Of a stretch of DNA of 64,000 nucleotides, positions 11,001 through 22,215 are shown piece after piece. The first letter of the stretch is position 1; every line of letters starts with the position of its first letter. The DNA is from Mermis nigrescens (Eukaryota; Nematoda; Enoplea; Mermithida; Mermithidae), in the NCBI GenBank assembly GCA_036768485.1, contig JAVLUZ010000271.1:3268309-3332308 (forward strand), read 5' to 3'. Under the pieces are notes generated by a model that saw only the letters and a program-made list of their open reading frames with translations, did no database searches and had not been told where the DNA came from. Both the position numbers and the translations under genes were made by a program.

Positions 11001-14000
11001 TGCTAACATGGTTCCATAGGCGTCGGCAGCCACCTTATCTTTAACTGAATTAGATCGTGCAAAACAATACGAAGCAGCCGTAATGACCAAGCACATTTTA
11101 AAGCGGAACAAAAAAATATATACCTACAATCGGCACATACATGTACAGCACGGGTATTCTGGGGGGTTCGGGCTCTAAAATTTTTAACAAAAGTGTCTTT
11201 TTGGGCTAAAAGACGATGGATACGCGTCAAAAACACCCTTTGTTTGACGATATTGGCAATGCTCGTTCTTTCTAGAGCATAAGAACAGAAAATTTGTAAA
11301 AAAAAGTTGAAAAAATAGAATAATCGAACAAAAGATAGTCAAAAAGTATGTAAATGGCGCGAAGCGCCGAAAATTTGAGTTTTAAGCCAAAAATGAGCTA
11401 AAAACACTTAAAAAGGCACACTTTTTACAATTTTTGCAAAAAATCGACAATTTTGGGGGAGGTCGCGCGCGGCCATTTTGTGGGGTGTCAGTTGCCATTA
11501 TGCGAAGTCAAACCCCCCATCCCCTAAGAACACGTATGGGTACGAACCGACTGAAATATGCAAAAACGTAATTATTGTTAGCACGGATTTTGCTTTTAGG
11601 TACCTACACTTCCATGATCTCATTATTCTCTTCGATTTCGAGAAGACATCGGGAGATCATAATATACTACTAATACTGAAAAAATTTGTAATTTCAATTA
11701 TTTTATCATAATATTAAAGATTCTTATAGGTACTCATTCCTGCATGCCCACATACTCATTATACTAGCATTGTACACCGAACAATCATTTGCCACTAACC
11801 TTTCGGAGGAGATCGAATTGATGGTTGAAGAGCATTTGGCGTAACGCCCACCATTGTCCCATACAGGCCCGGAGCAACGGGACAACCGCCTTTTTGAACT
11901 TAAATTAAAGTTGTGTACAGAATTTTTTTAATAATTTTTTAAATGATATAAGTTAGCTGTTCAGTATTAAATTCTTCTTCATATTACAGTTTAGCCATTA
12001 AATTGTTTGATATTACGAAGCCATCTACATGTGTCCCAATTTGAATTCATCACTTTCACCAAAACTATTCCTAGAGCTCATTTTTCTCCGTTTATATTAC
12101 GATTACATGAGTCAGCTCACTTAGGAGAATGAACAAGCGATAACAATTAAAAAAACGGAGACAATCATAAGGAAATTACTTTTCTTGGGCACTTGAACGG
12201 AACGTGCGGACGGTTGAAGAGCTTTGGGAGTCACATTAACCATTGTGCCATACAGACCAGGGGCGACCTTTTTCTCAACTAAAATTTGAGTAAATATAGG
12301 GTGGGGCGAAAATGCGGTGACTGATGTCTTAAATTTTTATGATAAATAAAATCAACAAACGAAACACATTAAATTCGATAGTGAATTCAATTCTGAACAA
12401 AAGTAGTCCCGTAGAAAAGAGCTAAGCGCAGTCTCGTTCAAACCTCGTCAGATTCAATTCTGCATTTGGGCTTTCTTGTGACAATTATCCCAAAAAATTG
12501 ATGCACCGTTTTAAGTAGCTAAGGTTCTTTATGGAAGTTTCTTAGGTCATCTGCTAGGCATAGTCCCGCTTCATCGAATGTACCGTCTCTTCGAACGTCC
12601 CAGGTGTTCGCAAAGTGATGTAATATTGAAATTAATTAAGACAGAAAATCCCACCTCTTCGTATGTTTCACATCTCCGAAAGTCCCACTTCTTCGAATAA
12701 TGACACAAAATGGAAATAATGGTCTCAAAAAATCCTAGCTCATCGCATGTCCCATCTCTTCGAATGTCCCACCTGTTCGAATGTACAAACTCTACGAATG
12801 TTTTCGATATTCTGTTGATTGAAAATCAAAGATATCTATCATATGTTGTGCATCTGCTTTGATGGACATGAATTTGTCATCGCAATATCTTGCTTTTAAG
12901 GATTAAATTGTGGTTCATAGATTTATCATGCTTTCTGATTTCTCAGGTTTTCAAATGTTATACAATTCAGGAGTCGCTTTATGCCCACACGAACAAGTGA
13001 TTTCATTTTAAGGAGTAAAACACCTTTTCTAAAATTAAAATGGCATTATAACTTCGTTAATTTGCCCTATGACAGCAAGATCACAAACCTTATCTCAATG
13101 TGAGGAAAACTTTGATTGCATTTAAAACATATCTTCATAGCTTACATATCTTCGCCATGGCAACCATGTTCTTCAGGAACACAGCTAATTTCACAGTAGA
13201 AAATTTACAAAAAAATAAAATCAGGGTCTGCAAAAGCTCATAAAAGTTTACATCTCAAGAACATATTAAATAATTATCTTATACTTAAAAACAAGACAAA
13301 AAAGCGAAACACACAAAAGAGGTAGCATGAATCGCTATGCGATGAGTTAGGCTTTTCGAACAAATGGGACATTCGATGAGATGGGATATGCGATGAAATA
13401 GGATATTCGATGAGATGTAGATCCCGAACAGATGTGACGTTCGAAGAGGTTGGACGTTCGAACAGATGGGACATTCGAAGAGGTGGGAATGTCGAAGAGG
13501 TGGGACATTCGATAAGATGGGACATTCGAAGAAGTGGAACCATAGATGGACAGCACCTAAATTCTGGGGGTGCAAGATTTTTCAAAGGTCAAAAAATTAT
13601 GGTATGGCGAAAAAACACCATTTTTCAACGTTTTTCATCGAGCGTTATCCATTGGCATCAAAAAATTGCGAAAAAAACAAAATTTTCACAAATTGAATTC
13701 TGGGATGGCGGTAGTTTGGTTTCTGGGGGTATTCTTCCTTCTGGGGGGTGCATACCGCCAACCCCCTACGCCCAAGTGTGCTAGTCAACTCGTATGTATG
13801 GATTAATCGACGTCGCTAAAAAGTGCTTGCCATGCACAGTTTCATGATACCTATCTATAGACTAATAGTTATATTGTTTACTGTTCTGCTGAACAGTTTC
13901 ACTCGAGTTCGGTCATAAATTTTAAAACTATCTCCTACAATAAGCTGACAGATTGCGATTATTGATCTGATATATAATTATCGTAACCCTCGGCTTACTG

Positions 14001-17000
14001 TCGATGAAAATTCTCAGAATTTTATGCACGACAGTGATGTGAAACAGACTATAACTGATCCCTTAAGATCATTCCTGAAAAATAAAAAATGATCGGACTG
14101 AGCTGCTAATCTATAGCTTTAAGAACGTGGCGAGTCGGAATTCTTTGTTTTTTTAGCAATAGAAGTAGTAAATGACCCGAACCATTCAAAGAGCTGTGAC
14201 CCACCGGAATAGTCAATTTTGCGTAAAAATTGTAAAAAGTTCGCCTTTTTAGGCATTTTAGCACTTTGTTTGGCTCAAAAGTCTCAAATTTTCGGCATAT
14301 AAACATTTTTTGACTACATTTTGTTGAATTTGCTCGATTTTTCCAAGCTTTCTCGAGATTTTCTAATGTTTTTATGTTCTAGAAAAAACGAGCGTTGTCC
14401 AAAACGTCAAAAACAATACTTTTGACGTTAGCCGTATTTAGCCCAAAACGGCACCTTTTGAAAAATTTTTGGGCCTGACGCCTTTTCCCATGCTATACAT
14501 GCATGGTATGGACCACGCAAGGGCGTGTAGGGGTTGGGGGGTTTACTCCCATGAATCCGGTAGACCCCCAGAATTGAACTTTGATATGTTTTTTTTGGGA
14601 TTTTTGCGGTTTTACGTCACCCGGATCGATCTCCCCCGGAATTAAGCAGCTGCGTATGTACGAGGTCTGGACCCCCATTTTTTGCAACTTTTTGATTTCA
14701 ATAGATAAAAAAACGTCCGTCGAAGAATAGTGTTTTCCCCTACCATAAATTTTTCTGCATTTTGTTGCCCATTGAAATTTTTTAATACTATGCATTATAG
14801 ACCTCCGAAATTCAGGTGTGGTCCATGTAGTCCGGAAGTTAGGCTGAGAGCTTTATTGAATTGAAATGGCCTAAAAATTGGAATGGACATATAAATGGCA
14901 GGAAAATAACATAATTGCTACTTGACTCCAAACACACAAGCAAAAAAAGTTTTTATTATTCTCCGTGTTTTGGCCGTTTGCCTTTATTTTAAAATTAAGA
15001 TTTTTTCTCTTATTCAACTGGTGTTCTATATCCTAAACTTCGCATGTTCATATTTGATTACAACAAGACTTAAAAAATACGATAATGTTATGAAGCGGCA
15101 TTACTCCTGCTACCAAGTTCTAAGAATAGCTTTTCAGTTATTTACACCGAAACATATGCATGCAAGAAACTGCATAAAAATAGATTGTTTGGCGAAAGGG
15201 CATCTTAAAAAAGATAAAATTTAAAAGTAAATAGGCAAAAAATATTATTTCGACACTTTGAAGATAATGAGAAGTTACCGATTTTTTATTGTGAGATACA
15301 AGTAGTTACTCGAAGAACAACCAATGATGCCTGTTTTCGCAATCAGGTTCTGTTCTGAGTATTTCAGGAAAAATAGGGTGACTTCACTATTTAAAGCGAC
15401 TTTCCGGAATAGCTATGCCTCTTGTTAATATTTTTTAGAGATTTGTTGGCAGTGTTCAAATAGGCAAACCGTAGGCAAGTTTTGACCTGCTTTATATCGC
15501 ACAAGCTGGAAAATTCTGCAAAACTAGCTTCGAGAAACTTTGAGACAATTCTGCACTCGTAAGAGCTTAAAAAGTTTCCCCATTTTCGTCGAATTTCGAT
15601 TAAGTTCACGACCTTATTCTCCTTCAAGTTACGATATGCACAATAGTGCGAGTGAGAAATTTTTTAATTCAGATCTAAGTTCATCTACAGCTAAGATATT
15701 CTACGACATACCTGTAGCCGGTGAGCGTAAGGAGGGTTGCAACGCATCGGGCGACACGCCTAGCATCGTGCCATATGCTCCAACCGGCACTGGTTGTTGC
15801 TTCGTTTTAAGATCTTAAAAATCGCACGAATACGTACCTACATATCTAGCCGTAACACTTAACAATATTATTATCCATATCATTATTATCCCTGAATTAT
15901 TCAAATTTTTGTTAGAATAATTAAGAATATTATTATCTGCAGGCGACATTTGCCCAATTCTAAAAATTATCGCATTCGATAAAGCCATATTTACTTGTTC
16001 TTCACTCAAAGAGCCATTCAATTCAATGCAAATGATTTTTATCACAATTCCACATAATTTAGAAAGCACATCAGTAGGTACCTACTTGCCTCGTCCATCA
16101 TAAAAATGTGTCTGTTGAATTAATTATTGACTAACCTTTGCGGATAGATGGAACCAAAGCCTCATCCTTTACTGCTCTCAGGGTACCATAAGCCTGCGCC
16201 GGGACGTGATCTACATCAAAAGAAAACATAAGCATGATAAACTCCGCAGTATAAAATTTAATGTATTAGAATTACCATCGTCTTTCTGAGCCTTCGGAAG
16301 TGCTCCAACACTTCGTCCACCTCCTGAATAAAAAACTATCTTTGAGATGAAGAATTTCGCAGAATTTAACATTTAAAAGTCTAGATAAATTTATTTGCAA
16401 TTCCCTGGAATTTACTACTGAACAAGAAGAGCGCCTTGCTGCACAAAAACGCGTGCCGTTCTATTTTTTTTAAGAGATATGTCTGCAAGCAATTTTCGAA
16501 CTCTGTTTACTAATTGGCTAAACTTTACTTTATGGTGTGAACGGAAAACTTGCAGATATACGTGGAAAGGCACGATATTGATTGAAATGAGGACATGCAA
16601 AAAGAAAGTGCGGAAAAAAATTTTATGAAAAACGGACCAATATTGGTGAAAATAGAGTTACTCAGGATATAGCTACATTAAAGTGAGGTATTTGACAGTT
16701 TACCAAAAATGTCCCGAATTTGGGCTAAAAACATATGTATCTGACATTTTCAAGGTCGCTGATTACGAAAAAATAACTTTTATTGCACGGAAAAAGAATT
16801 TTGTTTGAAAATTTTCAAATTTGAAAAAAACAATTTTTTGCATGTTCTTTCTGTCTAGATATGTGAAAATTCAAGTTTCTGCTTAAATGATGCTTAGGCT
16901 TAGGCTTAGTTTATCTGAGAAGGTGTTTTCGGCTGCTTAGGTCGAGGTCGCTCCCGCTTAGGTCGAGGTATAGATGCTTAGGTCAACGTATAGATGCTTA

Positions 17001-18206
17001 GGTCGATGTATAGATGCTCAGGTCGATGTATAGATGCTTAGGTCGACCTAAGTTGGGTACATGTTATTCTGCATTCCACTGTTTGAATCTTCAAATGGTT
17101 GGAACTTTAAGATAATCCAAAAATGCTGTTTGAATCGTATTTAAGTAGAAATCTTTAAGTGGATGTAAACAATGCTAAAAATAGTGAAATTGAAAAAATT
17201 CATGAAAATTTGGGCAAAAAATTACAAAAAAATTTTTCTTTAATCTTGGTTTACGCGCAATATAACTTAATTTTTTGTAATCTGCGACCTTGAAAATGGC
17301 AGGAAAATATTAATTAGTAAAAATTGGAAACTTTTGATAAACTGCTGAAATTCCTTAAAGTGGCCCAAAATGGTGAATGTCGAAGTATGATGTTTGAAGT
17401 ACCGTAATTCTGTGAGTTTTGTATGGATTTGGTTTATTATTTTTTTCCGCGTCTTTTAGTGACACAAAGTATCGTTTTTGCGCAATGGTATGGCAGTTCT
17501 GCCGGAATGGCGCAAAATCGGTTCACACCATATTCTTCAAAAACTCCCTAATAGTTACATATGCGCGCATTTATTAACCTATTGTCAATTTAAGATTTTA
17601 ATTTTCCATTAAATAAACTGTGAATTACCTCCAGGCGATTGGCCTCCATCGTCCGCTGGTTCTTCCCTAGAAAGTGCAAGCTAAGTGTTACCTTATTTTA
17701 TCCGAGGTTAGAGTGTTAAATTGTTTATGTTACTTTACTTTGCTAATATATAGTAGGTAAGTAATATTGTCTTCAAATTACTATTTTACCTTGAGATTAT
17801 AGAAATCTTTAAAATACTGATTAGCTAGCACAGGAACAACGAATAGTCATACTTCTGTTGATCATTGGCATCACCCTTTCTGAAAAAAATCCAACAGTAC
17901 ACAAAAAACTTTAAGCGAAATAATACATTAATCGTACTTTTGTTTGCGTTTGTCCTTTGTCCCTTGAGGTTTTTGCCGAACTTCGTCCTCTTTGGCACAT
18001 TCTACGTCTAAAAAGTAACGAAACAAATATTATATGATTGCAAGTACATATGTGATATGTGCATGAGCACCTTCATCTGGCTTGCCGCCACGACAACAAA
18101 TTATAATCGACAAAATTGCTACTGAGAACGCGATGCCATTAATTAGTATTATAATAAATAACTCGTTAAATGCGAGTGAAGAATTATCCTGAAGAATTAT
18201 CGACAT
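8033..18206 (-). CDS. unrecognised single-pass membrane protein with six exon-encoded YGT(M/L) repeats
   Basis: Predicted from splice sites and phase. Exons (minus strand): 18071-18206, 17938-18007, 17853-17879, 17629-17666, 16276-16323, 16136-16210, 15712-15813, 12180-12278, 11800-11898, 10946-11044, 8033-8109. All introns are GT-AG and the 870 bp sum to 289 codons plus TGA. An in-frame TAA directly precedes the ATG. Residues 1-15 include an Asn-Ser-Ser sequon. Residues 16-36 form a hydrophobic segment, followed by Cys37-Cys38 and Arg-Gly-Gly-Lys. Residues 46-106 are charged and low-complexity. Tyr114 (YGTL), 145, 175, 211, 241 and 272 (all YGTM) lie in a repeat resembling V-A-P-x-x-Y-G-T-M-x-x-V-T-P-x-A-L-x-P-S-x-R-S. 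The layout resembles transmembrane adaptors (short ectodomain, palmitoylatable cysteines, tyrosine tail), and YGTM fits the PI3K YxxM consensus. I know no homologue by name, so function is inferred only. Confidence 0.8.
8420..8960. repeat. possible diverged hAT-like repeat in the last intron of the YGTM gene
   Basis: The right edge, near CCTTAAATCCGCCTATGG, resembles the hAT end seen at 743-758. The left edge is near GGTGGAGCCAGAATTTTC. I could not fix a target duplication, so the borders are approximate. Confidence 0.3.
11140..11530 (+). repeat. dispersed repeat family F, intron of the YGTM gene
   Basis: A well-preserved copy with GTATTCTGGGGGG, the TTTCTAGAGCATAAGAACA word and the GGCGCGAAGCGCC hairpin at about 11356-11368. 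It ends in a CCCCCCATCCCCTAAG-type C-rich edge. Confidence 0.6.
12540..13550. repeat. foldback built from CCCACCTCTTCGAATGT minisatellite arms
   Basis: Positions 12540-12800 carry repeats of the type CCCATCTCTTCGAATGTCC. Positions 13340-13550 carry the reverse complement (GGGACATTCGAAGAGGTGGG) many times in degenerate 15-20 bp steps. The 540-bp middle is not repetitive. The whole lies in the 3.4 kb intron between YGTM exons 7 and 8. ORFs read across the right arm are artefacts. Confidence 0.7.
13555..13790 (+). repeat. dispersed repeat family A (GGGCAGCACCAAATTCTGGGGG)
   Basis: A ~230-bp non-coding family, the most abundant in the window. Order of motifs: GCAGCACC(A)AATTCTGGGG, TTTTTCAAAGGTCAAAAAAT, TGGTATGGCGAAAAAACACC, CATCGAGC..TATCCATTGGCATCAA, AATTCTGGGGG, then CCCCCAACCCCCTACGCCC. 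Other copies lie near 14500-14800, 36000-36240 (inverted), 38325-38690, 39420-39690, 39785-39965, 41090-41240, 43045-43265, 44440-44670, 44675-44960, 47990-48235, 61005-61160, 61210-61385, 61560-61710 and 63870-64000. The ends are roughly inverted (CATACGTGGGCAG / CGCCCAGATGTG). Confidence 0.7.
13858..14053. mobile_element. short AGTCTGTTTCA-family TIR element
   Basis: The interior matches 58425-58592: CATAAATTTTAAAACT, AAGCTGACAGATTGCGATTA, CGATGAAAATTCTCAGAATT and the terminal GTGAAACAGACTATA. The left end is worn. Confidence 0.55.
14155..14515 (-). repeat. dispersed repeat family F
   Basis: Inverted copy relative to 11140-11530, with CTAGAAAAAACGAGCGTTGTCC and GCCCAAAACGGCACC. Lies between YGTM exons 7 and 8. 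Confidence 0.55.
16532..17550. repeat. foldback element with central GCTTAGGTCGATGTATAGAT minisatellite
   Basis: The outer arms carry TATGGTGTGAAC (about 16534) and its inverse GTTCACACCATA (about 17521). Further in, TTTTCAAGGTCGC is inverted as GCGACCTTGAAAA. The centre (16890-17060) repeats a 20-bp unit, GCTTAGGTCGATGTATAGAT, preceded by GGCTTAGGCTTAG. The same minisatellite recurs at 50140-50400 (inverted), 51740-51850 and 55560-55640. It lies between YGTM exons 4 and 5. Confidence 0.65.
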
Positions 18207-18481
18207 TTAGATTTCAGCACCAGGGTTACGTTATCCAGGAGAAGTGAGACGAACCGACCGCTCAGCAGGAATTCGGATGATTGTACTAAATACACAGTCG
18301 AAGAAATTTAAACAAAGTGAAAATGTTTAAATGTTTGAAAAAATTTACAATTCTTTAATATTTTGCAACATTTTGTTTAAATCAAGCCGCATTAATAGCA
18401 CAAGGACAATTGTTGATATAAATTGAGTTGACTAAAGCGATTTCACTTCCATGTTGCATATCGATAGATACAATAAATAAC

Positions 18482-18515
<34 letters not shown>

Positions 18516-19880
18516 TTTTATTATCAATTACTGCCGTAGAAAATGCAATATAAATTACATGAAAAAGGATATAATAAAAGATAATGTTGAAAGGACGAAA
18601 GAAAGTTTATCAGCATAGCAAAGTAATGGCTGAGACGTACAGGCGGATGTTATTGTACAGATCGTAATAGTCTGTTCAATTGATTGTATCCCTATTCTCC
18701 GACCATCCCGCTTGTCGGACCATCCAGATTATCCAACTGTGCTGATTCTCCGAATTTTCCTGAAAAAAATGTATTTGATACAGGTTTGCACGCTGAGAAC
18801 GAATTTGGCATCTATTTCTGCCAAAAACTCAAATTCGTAAGGCTACAGTAAGCCAAAGTTTTGATTTTTTTTCATTTTTTGACATTTTCACACGCTTTCG
18901 CTTCTTTATTTACTGCTTCTTTAATTTTGAAACATTATAATGAAACTTTATAGAAAAAAGACCGTTTAATTTGTTATGAAAGAAAGCTAAAATTTTTAGA
19001 ACCGTAGTAAAATTTCGGTTTACACGCAAGTGTAAACAAAATCTTTTCAAACAAAAAAATTGAACATTTCACATTAAATTCCTTTGATCTCAGTCAATTT
19101 GAGCGGGTCACAATAGATTTTTCAGTCATAGATGCGGATGCATAGCTTGTTACTACTTGTAAAAAAATTAAGAAAAGTCGGGGGCCAGCCTACTCCAGCG
19201 ATTGAAGGTATACTCATTCCAAGACTGCGATTTTGGATACATTGCATTATTAACGCTGTACTGAAATACGATATGCAAATCATCTCAGAAGCTCTCAAAA
19301 ACCAAGGTTTTTGATAGATTTTCTAATATTAGCATATTTCTCATGTTAACTAAATCCTAAAACACACACATCTAGTTATCGTAAGCAAAAGTTTGGATTT
19401 CTGTCATTTTTGACATTTTTTCATGCTTTGTTATTTACTGATTTTTCTATCCATACACTTTGCTAATAAAATTTACATGATAACAGATTGCTAGTTTTTC
19501 TACAAAAATCTGTTAATATTATTGACACTATGACAATCTCGTTTTACAAACTTGTTTTACACACAGGTGTAAACAAAATGCTTTAGCGCAAAAAAATTAA
19601 AAAATGTCAGTAGTTAAGCGTGTCCCCTGGGGTGCAACACAAAAGTATAGCCCGTGCTTAAGCATAGGCTATGTTGAAGCATAGTCCTGTGTTGAAGCAT
19701 AGGCTATATGTTTTGTGTTGCTACCTAGGTGGATGACGTCATACTATAGTTGACCTCAACTTTAGGTATACTGTACGTCTTTTCAAACTTGCGAATCACA
19801 AACAAAAGTTTTACTGTAACTAATCATAGTTGGGGATAACTATGGCTACATACTTAACACTATAGATGAATATAACGGAT
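18207..19880. other. gene-free region upstream of the YGTM gene
   Basis: Contains the YGTM gene's 5' flank, an (AAT)n tract (about 18479-18514) and a degenerate direct duplication. In the duplication, TTTTGACATTTTCACACGCTTT...TTACACGCAAGTGTAAACAAAAT (18880-19045) recurs at 19410-19590. Short GTTGAAGCATAGGCTAT repeats occur at 19650-19720. Positions 19770-19880 resemble interior parts of the adjacent Maverick repeat (GGTATACTGTA, CAAACTTGCG, GGGGATAACTATG). No coding sequence is supported. Confidence 0.5.
18479..18514. repeat. (AAT)n microsatellite
   Basis: About twelve uninterrupted AAT/ATA triplets, immediately after TAAATAACAATAA. Confidence 0.95.
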
Positions 19881-20758
19881 AGCACGCGGTATACTGTAGA
19901 CCAGTTTAAACTTGCGGATCAAGTCAACGAGGTATACTGTACACCCATCTACTTTACACTATAGCAGGAGTAATGCAGGGGGATATATGAGAAAATGGGG
20001 GAAGCTATCAGAATTTTATTTTTTGGGGATAACTATGAACACCGATTACCATACTAAATGTGTACAATATTCAAACTAGCATATCACCTTACACTTTACA
20101 CTCGATTAGCTTACACCTTATCATAAAACCTCTATAAATCATGACTTAATAGTTGAATCGAGCTGAAACGTACAGAATATAAAGACTACATGCCAAAAAT
20201 AATGTTTATGGAAAATCGTGTACCGGCTTACTGTAGCTATGTTATAACATGTATTTTTTTAACCAATGGCCGGATTGAGCTCAAATTTGAGAAACAGCAT
20301 ATACGCCGTCACTTATTCTTTACACATTGGTTTACTGTAGGTATACTGTAGCTTTAAAGATTTTCTATATCTCACAAACTAACAGTCAAAGAAAGCTGAA
20401 ATTCAACAAATTAGATGTATATGAGTCAAAAATAATGTACGTAAAATATAGTGGATGGGGTTACTGTAGGTATCCTACAACACGTATCTTCTGATTCGCT
20501 GAGCTGGAAATTTGGAGAGAGATTTAACAAATACGGCGGTAGAACAGTGCCCCAGGACTACTTCTGAGAGCAACATTGCTTAGTAACCCATAGTAAGGAA
20601 AAGGTGGTTGTGGAAAGAGGCCACAAAGGGTTCCACAGTCTCGCACAGATCTACCCCAACCTAAAGCTAGAGGATCACTCTGCAGACTGCAGATCTTTTG
20701 TATGAACACACTGAAAAACGTGCATAATACTTAATGAGATTGCGAGACAATAAAACAT

Positions 20759-21823
20759 TGTAACTGTGAGAGTTACACGTGTAGGCGAACCTGCCTTAGC
20801 AGTTCGCAATAGCCATAACATAGCCAATACTAGTAGCTATCTATGATAGTGCACTGTGGGCTATGCCTTCGGTCTTCCCATTATTTCCCAAATTTTCAAT
20901 AATAAAAAACATTTAGATACTTGTCCGGTAGCATAGAGCTAAGTGTATGATAATAGTAATTGTTTAATGCATACCGCTTACGTTAATCGAGAACTTTCGA
21001 TCTGAGATATTAAAGTGATTCAGTATTACGTTAAATTGATCGTTCTTTAATTTACTGTAATGGCCCTCGAGGCCAGTGAATGCAACGTTGTGGTTTAGTC
21101 TGGCGTTTTTTGGTTTTTCGTTGGCCGGTTATTTCGACTGCGCATTATTGTTTCTCTCTTTGCGTATTTTGGTTTCCCGGCTATAGGCCGTGCGTTCTTC
21201 GTCGAATAAAGCATAGAAAACCAACCCAGTGGTTTTGGTTATACCGAGGGTTAGGTCGGCCACCATCCCTAACGTCGAGGATCTCCACCCATCTAGTGGG
21301 CTCGATAGGAAAATTCCGTGGCGGATAATTTATTTTATTCGAAAATCATAATTTATCTCTCAAGCCAAAAATTGATCAAAATATTATTGGAATCTTTAAG
21401 GCATGTATCGGATCAGCATAGAGCTCATTGTTGTTGTTTTCATTGTTCAGCGTGCTACACAAATTAGAACCGAAAACATTTCCGATCAGGCACTGATTGA
21501 AAACAAGCGAAATTTCACAACTTGAGCCTCGAGATAGGTTCCAAATCTTGACCTCCGCGGCAAATTCCGAGACTAGGTAGGTAGCCTTAGGTCTTAGGGC
21601 GTAGCTGCTGAGATCACCTTCGACATAGAAGCAGCCAGCAATATTAGGCTGAGGGGATCGAAGTCGTAAGGTCTGTAAGGGTCCAAAGATCGAAAGCCTT
21701 AGAGCCGCGCGATCGGGGCCAGCACTAAGCGTAGACTTAAGTACCTACGTACCTAGGTAAATCTCGAAGGTAATGCTAGGCCGGTCTGTGTCGCTCTTGT
21801 AGATACAGGCCCCTACATTTACA
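20759..21823. mobile_element. solo LTR inserted in the left Maverick repeat
   Basis: Begins TGTAACTG and ends TTTACA, the TG...CA ends of LTRs. It is flanked by ACAT at 20755-20758 and 21824-21827. The intact partner repeat at about 33321-33340 has a single ACAT at the equivalent place, so the insertion point and 4-bp duplication are read directly. The 1065-bp body has no credible ORF and an AATAAA hexamer at 21205-21210 on the plus strand. The retroelement class is unknown. Confidence 0.8.
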
Positions 21824-21857
21824 ACATGAAGATACGGGTTTAACGAAAAAATCAGAC

Positions 21858-22215
21858 ATATTTTGTAAGATTCGGAAATTATTTTGTAAAATTTGGAAAA
21901 ATTTTTTGTAAAATTTGAAAACTTATTTTGTAAAATTTGGAAACTTTTTTGTAAAATTTGGAAACTTTTTTGTAAAATTTGGAAATTATTTTGTAAAATT
22001 TGGAAATCTTTTTTATATGGTCAAGTATAGGTGTTTTGTAATATTTGAAAATTATTTTGTAGAATTTGAAACTTTTTTGTAAAATTTGGAAACTTTTTGT
22101 AAAATTTGGAAACTTTTTTTTGTAAAATTTGGAAATTGTTTTGTAAAATTTGGAAACTTTATTGTAGAATTTGAAAATTATTTTGTAAAATTTGGAAATT
22201 ATTTTGTAAAGATTG
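21858..22215. repeat. minisatellite TTTGTAAAATTTGGAAA (left TIR)
   Basis: About 18 degenerate copies of a 17-23 bp unit, GTAAAATTTGGAAATTATTTT. The mirror array lies at 32955-33290 in the right TIR. Repetitive Lys-Phe-Tyr ORFs across both arrays are artefacts. Confidence 0.9.

Noticed and set aside
13274..13784. Overlapping ORFs with repeating Ser-His-Leu or Arg-Trp-Asp-Ile units on both strands
   Set aside because: Open frames are produced by the minisatellite arm; no frame is preferred and no homologous protein feature is seen.
16890..17060. CRISPR-like array
   Set aside because: The 20-bp units are contiguous without unique spacers and recur elsewhere as a minisatellite in a clearly eukaryotic, intron-bearing context.
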